Source of the DNA: a virus
Strand: one strand, 5' to 3'
IMG/VR virus record: IMGVR_UViG_3300009082_000042
Span: 1 to 34,593 of that record
Length of the DNA stretch: 34,593 bases
The first letter of the stretch is position 1, and every line of letters begins with the position of its first letter. A program made the position numbers and the translations under genes. The notes under the pieces were generated by a model, which searched no databases, was not told the DNA's origin, and worked only from the letters and a program-made list of their open reading frames with translations. This document shows, piece by piece, positions 13,752-22,827 of the stretch.

Positions 13752-15509
13752 CTACCTCACCGTTACATGACTATTCGGAAACGCCATCCCGGTTTTACGG
13801 CCGTACTTGACTTCCTTAACCCAACAGTTTCGCATCGGCCTCTGTCCTGCCGCAGAATAGGTATCGGCGACGTTGTTGTAAAACGTCATCGTCCGGTTGA
13901 GCGCATCGACCGCCCATGCATTAGCGTTGTTGTACGTATCGACCCCGTACGGATACGACCCCGCGTCAGTCTCGAAACCGTAGAGCCCTGACAGCAGAAA
14001 CCCCGGCGAAAATATGCAGTGAGCCCCCGCGTAAATCTCGCTACCGGCCAAACCCTCCCTGATTCCGGCCGCCCACCACACGATGGAATTTTCGGTAAAT
14101 GCTTGGTTGTTCTGCGTTGGGGGATCGGCCACGGTATACATCGCATACCCGCTGCCGCTCGTTGAGCTGATCCGGTACGCCCGCATCTCGTCGGTTCCGA
14201 CATAGTACCTCATCGACCCCGGATAGATGTACCGCTTGTCACGCGGCCACGAATAAAGCCCCGTAATCCTGCCGTGATAAATATTCCTGATCCCCGCGTA
14301 GTGCATATCCGACATGCAGGTCTGGCCCCACGGATACGCCTGATTGTTGTTGGCCCCATACGTGCCGGACACATACCCGATAACGCTGGTCGTGTCGATG
14401 TATCCAAATAAGTCGGCGTTGGTCGCCACACTATCGAACGCCAGCGCGATACCGGCCCTGCGCGTCGATGATGTCGTGTTGCCGGTCGTGACCTGCCCAA
14501 ACCAGTCGCCCGCCGACATCGTGTTGATTCGCCGCGTGTCCATCATCATGTTGAATATTTCGGGATGTGCCTTCATGCGGTCGGCCATCCAGCCATAGCC
14601 AAACGCATCCATCGCGGGTTCTGAAATAAACATGTCGATCTTGAAACTATTGGTCACGCAGTAATCCAAAAATGCCTTCGTGTTCGCCGCGTAGCCCGTC
14701 GAGTCGCCGGTATTAGGGTAAGCAACCTGCGCGACCTGAGCACATATCTCCAGCGGCGTTACGCGGTCATGCATCGCCATAGTTGCTATAATCGCTCCGG
14801 CCATGCCACTGAAATGTGCGTGCTGAATGATATACACCCGGTATCCGTTGTCCTTCTCGTAAAACCACCAGTTCGATGGCACATATACCGAGGACAATGT
14901 AGAATCGGCACGCCATGACAGCGGCGTGACGTGCGTTTGGTTGGCAATGTCCAGGTAAGCCTCGGGGAACGACTCGTTGCAGTGCGTTGACAAATAGAGC
15001 AGATCGCCATCGGCGTTTGTATAAGATTCGTATTCGCTGGCGCACGACGCCGCCACCGCATGTACACCGGTTGAGTCGGTAAATATCGAACCCGTAGCGT
15101 AAGCCTCACCCTCAAGCAGTACCACAACCGGCAGCGGGAAGGCGGTATCAGAAGGCCCGATCCACTGCCCGAATTTATTCAGACCTTTGGCCTTGCAGTT
15201 GCTATTCGACTTTAGGCCAGCGTCAAACTCCGGCAGGTTTATCATCACGGCATACCTGTAGTTGCCGCTCGCCGCCATCGTCTCGCAGGTCCACACGGTA
15301 TCGACACCGGATATCGTGAATGCCTCCATCAACACAAGGTCATGCGCCTGCCCCATCACATTGGCTAGTGCGGGGAACGTCTTGTTGATATACCCCGTGT
15401 ACGTCGTAACGTCAGCAGCCGGAGGGTTGCCAACAACGAGCAAAAACCGGCCCTGCACCGGCATCGCCGCCAGCACTAAAAGCAGGGCCATCAGAATAAC
15501 CCGCCTCAT
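13752..15509 (-). CDS. Exported protein of unknown function, 585 aa
   Basis: A clear Sec signal peptide opens the protein (MRRVILMALLLVLAAMPVQG, predicted cut after Gly20). The mature part is rich in aromatic residues, Asp and Ser/Thr, with an even number of Cys that could form disulfides, and no membrane span. The best family I can offer is a secreted, periplasmic or surface protein; hydrolase motifs are not evident. ATG 15509 overlaps the stop of another signal-peptide protein (TAATG). It lies between a glycosyltransferase and virion genes, odd for a structural module. Confidence 0.6.
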   Translation of the reverse strand: MRRVILMALLLVLAAMPVQGRFLLVVGNPPAADVTTYTGYINKTFPALANVMGQAHDLVLMEAFTISGVDTVWTCETMAASGNYRYAVMINLPEFDAGLKSNSNCKAKGLNKFGQWIGPSDTAFPLPVVVLLEGEAYATGSIFTDSTGVHAVAASCASEYESYTNADGDLLYLSTHCNESFPEAYLDIANQTHVTPLSWRADSTLSSVYVPSNWWFYEKDNGYRVYIIQHAHFSGMAGAIIATMAMHDRVTPLEICAQVAQVAYPNTGDSTGYAANTKAFLDYCVTNSFKIDMFISEPAMDAFGYGWMADRMKAHPEIFNMMMDTRRINTMSAGDWFGQVTTGNTTSSTRRAGIALAFDSVATNADLFGYIDTTSVIGYVSGTYGANNNQAYPWGQTCMSDMHYAGIRNIYHGRITGLYSWPRDKRYIYPGSMRYYVGTDEMRAYRISSTSGSGYAMYTVADPPTQNNQAFTENSIVWWAAGIREGLAGSEIYAGAHCIFSPGFLLSGLYGFETDAGSYPYGVDTYNNANAWAVDALNRTMTFYNNVADTYSAAGQRPMRNCWVKEVKYGRKTGMAFPNSHVTVR

Positions 15510-16324
15510 TAGAACACCACCCGCGCCGATATCTGCAAGTCACGAATCGTCACGACACCCCACGAGTCTACCGTGCAGTAGTAATATCCGGTAAACCGCT
15601 GCTGACCGTTCGGAATTTCAGGGAACCACGTTAGCGATCCCATAGCCTTGCCGAAGACCGCACCGTCAACAAGTATCGTGTCGGCGAGAGCGACGGCACC
15701 GTCAGCCGTTTTTGATGTCGTATCTCCAGCCGCCGAAACAAACCACTGTTTGACCGTAAACTTGTCGTTACTCCGCCCGTCAAGCGAATCATAGCTGCAC
15801 GCCACCATAAATGACTTCGCGCCCTCAACGTACAACCCCGTCTGCGGCCCGGACAGCACGACATCCGACCGCACAATGTCAGCCGTCAGAAGCGCACCGG
15901 TCCATACGTCCACCGGCTCGGGCTGCGACGCCCTGATTAAAAGGGAGTCGATATCTGCCGCCATGTCCGATGTACTCGGGAAAATCATCGGCGCGGCTTC
16001 CTTGAACGTCGATAGATTGTAATCCACAATCGTTCCCAGTGTGCTGCCAAGTACCATCTGACTCAAGCCAATGGCAAGAAAAGTCTTTGACACACCCGCA
16101 GGCACCGACATAATGTCTACCACAGTCTGCACACCTGCTACTTTAGTATATGTCGTAACGAACATCTCGTTAGTGCGGGCGTAAACAGAAACCCAATATA
16201 CATGGTCAAGCGTTATAGTCTGGCCCACACCGGCCGCAAGCGTAACGTAAGTGTTTGGCCCCGTTGCCATAACCGGCGATGTGAGAAACATCACAATCAG
16301 CGAGGCAAGCAAAAACTTCCTCAT
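15509..16324 (-). CDS. Exported beta-rich protein of unknown function, 271 aa
   Basis: A Sec signal peptide (MRKFLLASLIVMFLTSPVMA, predicted cut after Ala20) is followed by a Thr/Val/Ser-rich, probably all-beta mature protein of about 250 aa with many VxVxxG strands. No family is recognised. The ATG follows the glycosyltransferase stop by one base and shares its leader; the downstream exported protein overlaps its stop. Together these two genes form a secretion pair in the late operon. Confidence 0.6.
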   Translation of the reverse strand: MRKFLLASLIVMFLTSPVMATGPNTYVTLAAGVGQTITLDHVYWVSVYARTNEMFVTTYTKVAGVQTVVDIMSVPAGVSKTFLAIGLSQMVLGSTLGTIVDYNLSTFKEAAPMIFPSTSDMAADIDSLLIRASQPEPVDVWTGALLTADIVRSDVVLSGPQTGLYVEGAKSFMVACSYDSLDGRSNDKFTVKQWFVSAAGDTTSKTADGAVALADTILVDGAVFGKAMGSLTWFPEIPNGQQRFTGYYYCTVDSWGVVTIRDLQISARVVF

Positions 16325-16325
16325 T

Positions 16326-17492
16326 TTACTTCCGTCCTTTCACAATAAGATCACCATTCTCTTTGACTACCAATATATCCTTAAACCCTGCCTGCTTCAT
16401 CGCCTCGCTCATAAAGCGCACGGTATATAGCCCCTGATATGCGCCAGCGGGAGTTCCACACGCCGCCTCAATTTCAGGTATGTCAGATTCGTCACCCAAC
16501 ACACTCCGACGCGCCACGGCATCCGGCACGATTATCTCCACGGGTGCATCTTGTACCATTACTTGGTACAACGCCTGTAAAATCCCCTGCGACTGCACGT
16601 TTGTCCGGTACTGCAATAGATTCGTTATCTTTACATCCGTTACTTCTGCCAACTTGGACTTGATTCCAACGACATCTCCGCAGTCTTTCCCTGCGTCGGA
16701 ATAACCTTCTGGAATTTTCTCGTACCCCCATGCTACCTTACCGCCTTGATACTTCACCTCAGCCCGTGCCGCCTTCGCCTGATCGAGCGTTGGGCGGTAC
16801 TGTATTGTGCCCGCGCCGGGGTTGCCCCATACCCCCATGCCAAATCTCATGTCGTGGCGGTAAATTATGCCGTTATGGTCCTGATGCCCGCACTGAACAC
16901 CGGTATCAACGACAATCTTGTATCCGGCTTTCAGTACCCTCTCGCAGAACCATACGTCCTCGCCTAAATTATCGGCATCCTTATCAATATCAACACGGCC
17001 ACGGTTAAAGAAGAAGTACGGCTCCTCAATCTCATCGAATATACTCATGTCGATAAGCATACATCCGCATCCGGCGTAGTCAACCTCTACCACTTCGCCC
17101 TGCACCCACTCCACTACCCCGCCCGGTTTGTTTTTGTCGAGTATAACCGGCACTGGAGGCTGTTGTTTGGTATAATACACGCCAGAAGCGACCTTAATTT
17201 TGCCCTTGCTGTACACGAGCTGATGGTATAATTTAATGAGCGCATCGGGTGGGGCCAGCACGTCGTCGTCGAGGAAGAACATGTATTTCGCCCCGGAACG
17301 CTTTGCCTCCGCGACCAGTTCGTTGCGTGCCATATCGACCTGCTTGCCCCTGACAAGCTGCGTGCCGAACGACGTGTTAATCGGCGGCTGTACCGCCTTC
17401 ATCGTCATTAAAAACTCCCACGTCGGAACGCGGTCGCTGGCAATCGACATGATTATTAGATTGCCCGGACCCTTCTTGACTTCCTCTGCCAT
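16326..17492 (-). CDS. GT-A (family 2-like) glycosyltransferase, 388 aa
   Basis: The N-terminal 210 residues look like a GT-A fold: nucleotide-sugar region MSIASDRVPTWEF, metal-binding FLDDDV (the DxD motif, about residues 72-77), and an acidic GEDVWFCERVLKAG segment near residue 185, with a later CGH that may complete metal binding. A C-terminal domain of about 150 residues (after residue 235) is unrelated to the catalytic core and I do not recognise it. It lacks membrane spans. Phages use such enzymes to glycosylate virion proteins or host receptors; which one cannot be read here. ATG 17492 follows GAGGAGG-type sites (CAGGAGGC). Confidence 0.75.
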   Translation of the reverse strand: MAEEVKKGPGNLIIMSIASDRVPTWEFLMTMKAVQPPINTSFGTQLVRGKQVDMARNELVAEAKRSGAKYMFFLDDDVLAPPDALIKLYHQLVYSKGKIKVASGVYYTKQQPPVPVILDKNKPGGVVEWVQGEVVEVDYAGCGCMLIDMSIFDEIEEPYFFFNRGRVDIDKDADNLGEDVWFCERVLKAGYKIVVDTGVQCGHQDHNGIIYRHDMRFGMGVWGNPGAGTIQYRPTLDQAKAARAEVKYQGGKVAWGYEKIPEGYSDAGKDCGDVVGIKSKLAEVTDVKITNLLQYRTNVQSQGILQALYQVMVQDAPVEIIVPDAVARRSVLGDESDIPEIEAACGTPAGAYQGLYTVRFMSEAMKQAGFKDILVVKENGDLIVKGRK

Positions 17493-17524
17493 AATCCTCT
17501 GCCTCCTGAGTTAAATGGCTTTAG

Positions 17525-17554
17525 GTTGGAGGGGCCTTTTACAGCCCCCCCAAC
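17525..17554 (-). terminator. Strong hairpin between structural gene and glycosyltransferase
   Basis: An 11-bp stem (17525-17535 with 17544-17554, one G-U) has an 8-base loop. On the minus strand it is followed by CTAAAGCC, so the uridine tract of an intrinsic terminator is missing. It may be a processing or partial-attenuation site lowering expression of the downstream glycosyltransferase relative to capsid genes. Confidence 0.5.
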
Positions 17555-17571
17555 ATGTTTTGACCTATTCG

Positions 17572-18069
17572 TTAGGTCGTTCCACCATAGCCCTTCGACG
17601 GGCAATCCAACCAAACCGCCACGGTGTTACTCGCGGCAGTCGTGATCTCAACGCCCCTGCCACAGTAAATGTCGCCAGCAGCGTTAGCCAGATCGAAGTA
17701 TCCATCCGTGACAACCTTTATCGGCTGACCGATAACGGTTATCGCCGCCGTAATCATAACGGGGGAGTGATACCCTCTGGTCTGTATCCACCCATACTCG
17801 TTGACTGCCATCGTAGCCATATAGACACCGAGGCAGGCGTGAGTTGTCGTGTTGTCAACGTCGGCGGTTACGAGGAACGATGTCCCGCACGAGTATGCGG
17901 CGGCATCGTAATCCTCCATCGCCGGGTAGTTGGCGGTGCCAACAACGGACGAACCGTTACGGACGTACAAGTACCGTTTCTCGCCGACTGCTTTCTCCGT
18001 GCCAAGCGCGTGCATAGGCTTGTCAGTGGCGTTTACAAAAGTAAACTCATCAGAAATAAAGTCGCTCAT
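17572..18069 (-). CDS. Structural protein next to capsid, possibly decoration or stabilisation, 165 aa
   Basis: The product is a 165-aa beta-rich protein: Thr/Val/Ala strands, an ITAAITVIGQPIKVVTDGYFDL stretch (quoted in part) and a Cys-containing late loop. Its place directly after the major capsid gene, strong GGGAGG ribosome site and the following hairpin are typical of abundant head-decoration proteins. No family recognised. Confidence 0.5.
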   Translation of the reverse strand: MSDFISDEFTFVNATDKPMHALGTEKAVGEKRYLYVRNGSSVVGTANYPAMEDYDAAAYSCGTSFLVTADVDNTTTHACLGVYMATMAVNEYGWIQTRGYHSPVMITAAITVIGQPIKVVTDGYFDLANAAGDIYCGRGVEITTAASNTVAVWLDCPSKGYGGTT

Positions 18070-18083
18070 CTAGCTCACCTCCC

Positions 18084-19025
18084 TTAATTGGTAGCACCGT
18101 AAAGGACTGACTGCCTGCGCCGGTTCGTGCATATGACGGCGCCTTCCCACGTCCAGTCCGTAGCGAACGCGAACTGATCGGTCGGCCGTACCTGCGGCCA
18201 ACGCTTCAGGTCGTCCATGCTGTGGACCGTCAGGTAATACGAATCTTCATCGAGGAAGTACATGTACCCGCCCGTGTCGTCGCCCGACTCAAGAGCCGCA
18301 TCGACAACAATGGGAATACCGTAAATCACCGGAAGCTGGTCGATCTGCTTCGCCTTGCCGTCCGTGTACCGCTCGTATATGCCAAGAAGCGTAGAAATAG
18401 CATACGCCCTCAGATACTTGTCGGTAATAACAACAGTCGGAGCATCGGCACCATCAGACGCCATCGTAATGGCTTCCATGATACCAGCAAGCGTGAGCGC
18501 ACCGTTCTCGTTGAAATACTTGTTCCTCCACCATGAGTACGTGTTGCCGCTGATGCCGCAAACAGTGCCCGTCACTGTGCCCGCATGGACGTTCGTGGAA
18601 AGACCAATCAGGCCGGTCGTGGAACCGGTCAGGTAATCGGTCGTCATGGTACGCGCAAGCGTCTTCAGCGCGTTCGCTGCCTTCGCCTTCAGGATGCCGA
18701 CCATATCCTCTTTGGACCGCGCACGTTTCTCATCGCCCCACGTAATGCTCAGTTCGGCCCTGTAGGACACCGGCTGAACGTATCCGTAGTGCATGACTTC
18801 CTTGCGCTGCCTGTTGAAGGTCGCGCCCTCAGCATAAACTTCAGCCGTTCCACCCGCCATCTCGACGGGGAAATAAATCGGCTGACCGCTGACAAACATC
18901 TGCTTCTTCTGCTTTGAACGCGCACGAGCCAACACCTGCGTAGCATTGAAGTAGTTGTCAGACAGGCCGTTCTTCATATCGAAGAAGGTCTGCATGACCT
19001 TCTGATAATCGTAGGTTCCTGCCAT
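18084..19025 (-). CDS. Major capsid protein, HK97-type
   Basis: The product is 313 aa in the scaffold-capsid order. The opening polar region precedes an elongated beta arm (YFPVEMAGGTAEVYAEGATFNRQ), a long spine-type helix (KAKAANALKTLARTMTTDYLTG) quoted here in parts, and a P/A-domain-like region containing VVITDKYLRAYA and WTWEGAVI near the C-terminus. These fit HK97-fold capsids from phages. AGGGGTGA precedes ATG 19025. It would assemble with the scaffold encoded immediately upstream and the portal. Confidence 0.8.
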   Translation of the reverse strand: MAGTYDYQKVMQTFFDMKNGLSDNYFNATQVLARARSKQKKQMFVSGQPIYFPVEMAGGTAEVYAEGATFNRQRKEVMHYGYVQPVSYRAELSITWGDEKRARSKEDMVGILKAKAANALKTLARTMTTDYLTGSTTGLIGLSTNVHAGTVTGTVCGISGNTYSWWRNKYFNENGALTLAGIMEAITMASDGADAPTVVITDKYLRAYAISTLLGIYERYTDGKAKQIDQLPVIYGIPIVVDAALESGDDTGGYMYFLDEDSYYLTVHSMDDLKRWPQVRPTDQFAFATDWTWEGAVICTNRRRQSVLYGATN

Positions 19026-19047
19026 AGTTCACCCCTATTTCGGGCGA

Positions 19048-19911
19048 TTACAAATCGTCTGCCATCGCCCTGTTCAGAGCTTCGGGGTCTTCCTGCTCAA
19101 GTTTCCACGGGTTTATCTTCTGCGCTCCGGGATCGAATGCACCTGCCGTACCACCCGCCAAGCCAGCCGTCGCGTCTTTGGCCTTCTGCGCCAAATACTC
19201 GTCGAACCGCTGCTTGGCTATGCGCTCGGCTTCAGCATTTACATCCCTAGATGCGTTGAAAATAAGCTGGAACCCCTTGACGTTGTACGGCAAGCCCTCT
19301 TTACGGGCCGTAGCCGCAACCTCAGCCGTTCTGTTCTCGGCCTCTAATGGGTCCATACCGTGCTGCTTGACCAGGATGTCACGGAAGTCGTCCAGACTCC
19401 GCATCATCGACTGCCCCTGCTCATATTTTTCCCTCTGTATCGCTCTGTTCTCCATTGCCTCGACACGACTGCGAGCTTCAACGGCTACGTCATACGCTTT
19501 CTTCGATACAGGGTCGAGTAATGCCACCTCGTCAGGTGTCAAATCGCCCTGTGCCGCAAGATGCGCTTCGGCTTCAGCCCTGCCAGGTGCTTCCCTGAAC
19601 ATATCGTCAAGGATACGCTTCTGATGCATGGCTTCGGCTTCGCGCCGCATTTCGGCCGCTTCCTGAGTCTTTCGAGTGTAGTCCTCTCGCATCATGTTAC
19701 CGGCGATAAGCTCCTTTACGGTTAGCTTTTTGCCGTTTACATCATACGTAGGCTCAGTCTCGGTCGGTGCCTCGGTCTTTGTTTCGCCCTCAGCAGATTG
19801 TCCGGCCTCAGCCGGGGCCGCTTCGTGCGTTTCGCCAGAGAGTTCCATTAACTCCTCAGCCATTTGAGCGTCGGTTGGTTCGATTCCCTCTGACATTTCG
19901 TTTGCCTCCAT
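19048..19911 (-). CDS. Capsid scaffolding protein
   Basis: The product is a 287-aa acidic, Glu/Ala-rich protein with an unstructured N-terminus, long coiled-coil helices (residues 70-180 of EAEA/REK composition) and a short basic-acid C-terminus, as expected of an internal scaffold directing shell assembly and then leaving. It lies directly before the major capsid gene. The start could be ATG 19911 (GGAGGG at 7 bases) or the in-frame ATG 19896 (GGAGG at 7 bases); both have ribosome sites. Assigned by composition and context. Confidence 0.75.
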   Translation of the reverse strand: MEANEMSEGIEPTDAQMAEELMELSGETHEAAPAEAGQSAEGETKTEAPTETEPTYDVNGKKLTVKELIAGNMMREDYTRKTQEAAEMRREAEAMHQKRILDDMFREAPGRAEAEAHLAAQGDLTPDEVALLDPVSKKAYDVAVEARSRVEAMENRAIQREKYEQGQSMMRSLDDFRDILVKQHGMDPLEAENRTAEVAATARKEGLPYNVKGFQLIFNASRDVNAEAERIAKQRFDEYLAQKAKDATAGLAGGTAGAFDPGAQKINPWKLEQEDPEALNRAMADDL

Positions 19912-19927
19912 ATCTCAACCCTCCAAG

Positions 19928-20272
19928 TTACGGGGTGGACGGGATGCCCTGCTGCGCGGGCACCTGTCCTTGTCCCTGTGCATGATCCTGACTCATCGAC
20001 TGCATCTGACCTATCATCCTGCCAAAAATCGCAAGGTCCGCTTCGTTACCCCTCATCAACGTCTGAAACACAGCGTTGCAGGCTTCCTCAAATCCTGGTG
20101 TCGGCTGACCCTGTTGTGGTACGCCGCCGGGCGGTTGTTGCACGGCCCCCTGTCCGGGAGGAGGCGGCCCAACAGAGGACGGCAGTCCCCCCTGCGGCAT
20201 ACCTGCGGGTGAGGCCATCGGCCCCATCCTTTGGTTAAGTATCGCTCTTTCCCTGTCCAATGCTGTCTGCAT
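19928..20272 (-). CDS. Pro/Gln-rich structural-module protein, 114 aa
   Basis: I chose ATG 20272 because GGGAG lies 6 bases upstream; ATG 20278 is also possible. A Gly/Pro/Gln-rich low-complexity middle (about residues 25-70) sits between a charged helix and a Met/Gln-rich C-terminal helix ending QGIPSTP. It lies 11 bases after the portal stop, overlapping no neighbour. A head-assembly or portal-associated role is plausible from position only. Confidence 0.55.
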   Translation of the reverse strand: MQTALDRERAILNQRMGPMASPAGMPQGGLPSSVGPPPPGQGAVQQPPGGVPQQGQPTPGFEEACNAVFQTLMRGNEADLAIFGRMIGQMQSMSQDHAQGQGQVPAQQGIPSTP

Positions 20273-20283
20273 ATCCATCTCCC

Positions 20284-22197
20284 TTACTGAACAACCGGCT
20301 GCGGCTGACCCGCACCCAACGCCTCGTTTAACTTCTTCATAATTCCATCCGCATCGGGATAGTTCCACTTCTCAAGCAGCACCGGCAGAAACGCCAATCC
20401 CGCCTGCGGAGCTATGCCGGATATGATTTGGAATAACTCCATCGTCTGCTGCCTGCGTACCGCCTCGTTCACCGGCATAGTTGACCCCGACTCTATCCTT
20501 ACATCAGGCAGCCCACCTGCAAGCGACGCCTCGGCGAAGTTCACCGTGTCAAACTCATACCCACCCGGCTTGTCCTTGCTCTTCGTTCTGATAACCCTCG
20601 GCTCCCTGTAGAACTGCCATATAACCGACAGTATCAATTCGGCGGCGAGCTTCAGCGAGTATTCGAGATACCGCGCCTTCTGCCTGTACCTCGTCTGCGC
20701 GGCTTCCTGTAACGATTCGATAGCCACACCCGCCGTGATCCCCGTAGGCTTGCGGCCCTGCGTGATGTCGTGATACCCCGTAACCGTCGATATGTCGCTC
20801 TGCGTTTCGGAGATAGACACGAACAAGTGCGACGGAATGTTCGGCACCTGTAGCCACTTCGCCGCCCTGTCAACATCCATCGACACCGGTATAATCAAAC
20901 CGGGCGCGTTCGTCATCTTGTTCGGCTTGATACCGGCCATTATATTTACCAGCATCGGCGGGTTCGATGTCAGATTCATTATGTCTATGATCTGCGACTT
21001 GCGCTTATTTAATTCCAACTGCAAGCTGATAATCTGATCTATCTCACCGTAGAAGTAATTCTTGCCGGGCACCGGGCAACCGAAGAATCTCACATACGGC
21101 GACCTGCCATGCGTGTACGGCGACGGCTTATCACAAAGTAGCACATTGCCAACCTTTGCGATGATGCGCCCGAACGGGTACTTGCGGAGCATGTTCACCC
21201 TTGCCGGTAAACCTATCGCCGTTAAATTGCGCCCGTTGATAATCTCGAAGTTTATCAACCCTTCCTGCAACGCCTGTTCCTGATTCTCCTGCGTCGCCTT
21301 GCCGTAAACGAAATACCCCTCAGCATTCGATCCAACGATCCAATCGTCAACAACCTCAACGAGCGTCTTGTCGTCAAGCCACACTTCCTTGTACGTCATA
21401 GTCTCAAGGCCGTCGCTGCCCGCACCGCCGAACGTATTGTATGTTGAAAGCGAGCCGTCACCATCGTCGGATACCGACCTGTGTATGCCTGCATCATCGC
21501 CCGGTCCCGCATCGGCTTCAAGATCGTCGCCGTTGGTCATAGCCCACTCTTTGCGTAGCCGCTCCGCCATCTTCGGATACCACGCCTGAAGCTCACCTAA
21601 CGAGTGCGGCCCCGCATATATCACGGCATAGCAATCCGTCATCAACGGATCGCTACCACCTATGAACGACAGTCTGCGAGGACTGATAAGCTGAACGTCT
21701 ACATCACCCAAGCCGCCCATGTGCAGCGGATTCCAGAATATCTTCCAGTACCACTCGCCCCTTATAAGCTGACCCTTTGTTGCAACCTCGGTCTTTAGTT
21801 GCAACATCAGATCCTCATACTTCGAGTCGTACACCTTTTTTAGCTGCCCAACTACTGGTATGTCGGCCTCGGCACCGGGGATGATTTCAGCCTTCGGGCG
21901 GTTGTCGCAGATAATCGGAACGGCACCCTCTACAACGGCGAAGCAATGATTCGTTACCGACTTCGCCCTGTGCGATGGAGTCTTGCCACCCGCCACTTCG
22001 TAATGCTTGCCGTCGTACATCTTCTGACAGATGTCCATACGCTTAAACGTATCGACCCTCGATTCGCCACCACCATCATTATTAAGCGATACGTCGTGCA
22101 GGTGGTCAACAAATCGGCACATGACACGAGCATGATCGTCTGCCGACTGACCTTTTTCTTTAAGGTCTACATCCTTGAGTATTTTTTCTCCCGGCAT
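20284..22197 (-). CDS. Portal protein
   Basis: The product is 637 aa. It shows long helices and features of large podoviral portals: an N-terminal clip-like region with basic patches, a core rich in WYPKMAERLRKEWA-type helices, and a C-terminal Gln-rich tail. PTSHRAKSVTNHCFAVVEGAVPIICDNRPK-type sequence (not quoted in full) matches the early portion of P22/T7-type portal relatives. Portal rings of twelve subunits form the DNA entry vertex. The start overlaps the FmdB-like gene by 31 bases; ATG 22197 is the first Met. Family call is from position and pattern. Confidence 0.75.
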   Translation of the reverse strand: MPGEKILKDVDLKEKGQSADDHARVMCRFVDHLHDVSLNNDGGGESRVDTFKRMDICQKMYDGKHYEVAGGKTPSHRAKSVTNHCFAVVEGAVPIICDNRPKAEIIPGAEADIPVVGQLKKVYDSKYEDLMLQLKTEVATKGQLIRGEWYWKIFWNPLHMGGLGDVDVQLISPRRLSFIGGSDPLMTDCYAVIYAGPHSLGELQAWYPKMAERLRKEWAMTNGDDLEADAGPGDDAGIHRSVSDDGDGSLSTYNTFGGAGSDGLETMTYKEVWLDDKTLVEVVDDWIVGSNAEGYFVYGKATQENQEQALQEGLINFEIINGRNLTAIGLPARVNMLRKYPFGRIIAKVGNVLLCDKPSPYTHGRSPYVRFFGCPVPGKNYFYGEIDQIISLQLELNKRKSQIIDIMNLTSNPPMLVNIMAGIKPNKMTNAPGLIIPVSMDVDRAAKWLQVPNIPSHLFVSISETQSDISTVTGYHDITQGRKPTGITAGVAIESLQEAAQTRYRQKARYLEYSLKLAAELILSVIWQFYREPRVIRTKSKDKPGGYEFDTVNFAEASLAGGLPDVRIESGSTMPVNEAVRRQQTMELFQIISGIAPQAGLAFLPVLLEKWNYPDADGIMKKLNEALGAGQPQPVVQ

Positions 22198-22499
22198 TTT
22201 GCTAACAACTCCTTCTGCTCGCCCATGTACGTTCGGTCGTTACCGATTTCTTCATAGCCATTAGACTTCATCCACGCCTGCCGCTCGGCCCTACTGTTGA
22301 ACCTGCGGCCTGCTCCGTGATCGTAGTACGGGATGATATCGGCCTGCACGTTCGGAGCCGACTGCTTATCGAATATCCGCTCGACATCCGGCTTCGTTGA
22401 CCCACATCCCGGACACGCCGCCTCATCCATTTGACTCATCGCCGACACCCACTCGAAATCCGAGTCGCACAACTTGCAATGGAAATCGTATGTCGGCAT
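22167..22499 (-). CDS. FmdB-type zinc ribbon protein
   Basis: The product is 110 aa. The N-terminal MPTYDFHCKLCDSDFEW and CPGCG give a CxxC...CxxC zinc ribbon typical of the FmdB regulatory family; the C-terminal half is charged and helical. FmdB-type proteins are found in phage head modules, with no proven function. ATG 22499 overlaps the previous TAA as TAATG, and its 3' end overlaps the portal start by 31 bases. Confidence 0.75.
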   Translation of the reverse strand: MPTYDFHCKLCDSDFEWVSAMSQMDEAACPGCGSTKPDVERIFDKQSAPNVQADIIPYYDHGAGRRFNSRAERQAWMKSNGYEEIGNDRTYMGEQKELLAKCREKKYSRM

Positions 22500-22816
22500 T
22501 ACTTACCCTCTTTGGCCTTCTCTTCCCGTACCCTATCGGCGAACGACTTGCGTTTGCCCGGCTTCTCTTTCTGCGGCTCATCCACAACCTGCTTGCCGAT
22601 GGTTTCTCCCACAGGCTGTGCGGGTTCTGCCTTCATATCCACACAAGTCGGCCTGAACACCCCGTATATCGGATTGCCGAACTTTATCTTCCGCTCGATA
22701 TCACCGTAAACCGTGATAAGCTCGAACCCTTCACTGCGTATCTTCTCAACCTTCTCGCGGTCGATATAATCCGACCTGCTAATCCTGCCTATGTCTTCCC
22801 ATCTCAACTCTTCCAT
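22499..22816 (-). CDS. Hypothetical head-module protein, 105 aa
   Basis: I chose ATG 22816 because GGAGGCGCGAG leads it, following the terminase stop by 11 bases. The N-terminus contains RISRSDYIDREKVEKIRSEG and a beta segment (ELITVYGDIERKI); the C-terminal 40 residues are Lys/Glu-rich and disordered. No family recognised. Genes at this place (between TerL and portal) are often packaging- or head-associated. Confidence 0.6.
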   Translation of the reverse strand: MEELRWEDIGRISRSDYIDREKVEKIRSEGFELITVYGDIERKIKFGNPIYGVFRPTCVDMKAEPAQPVGETIGKQVVDEPQKEKPGKRKSFADRVREEKAKEGK

Positions 22817-22827
22817 CTCGCGCCTCC

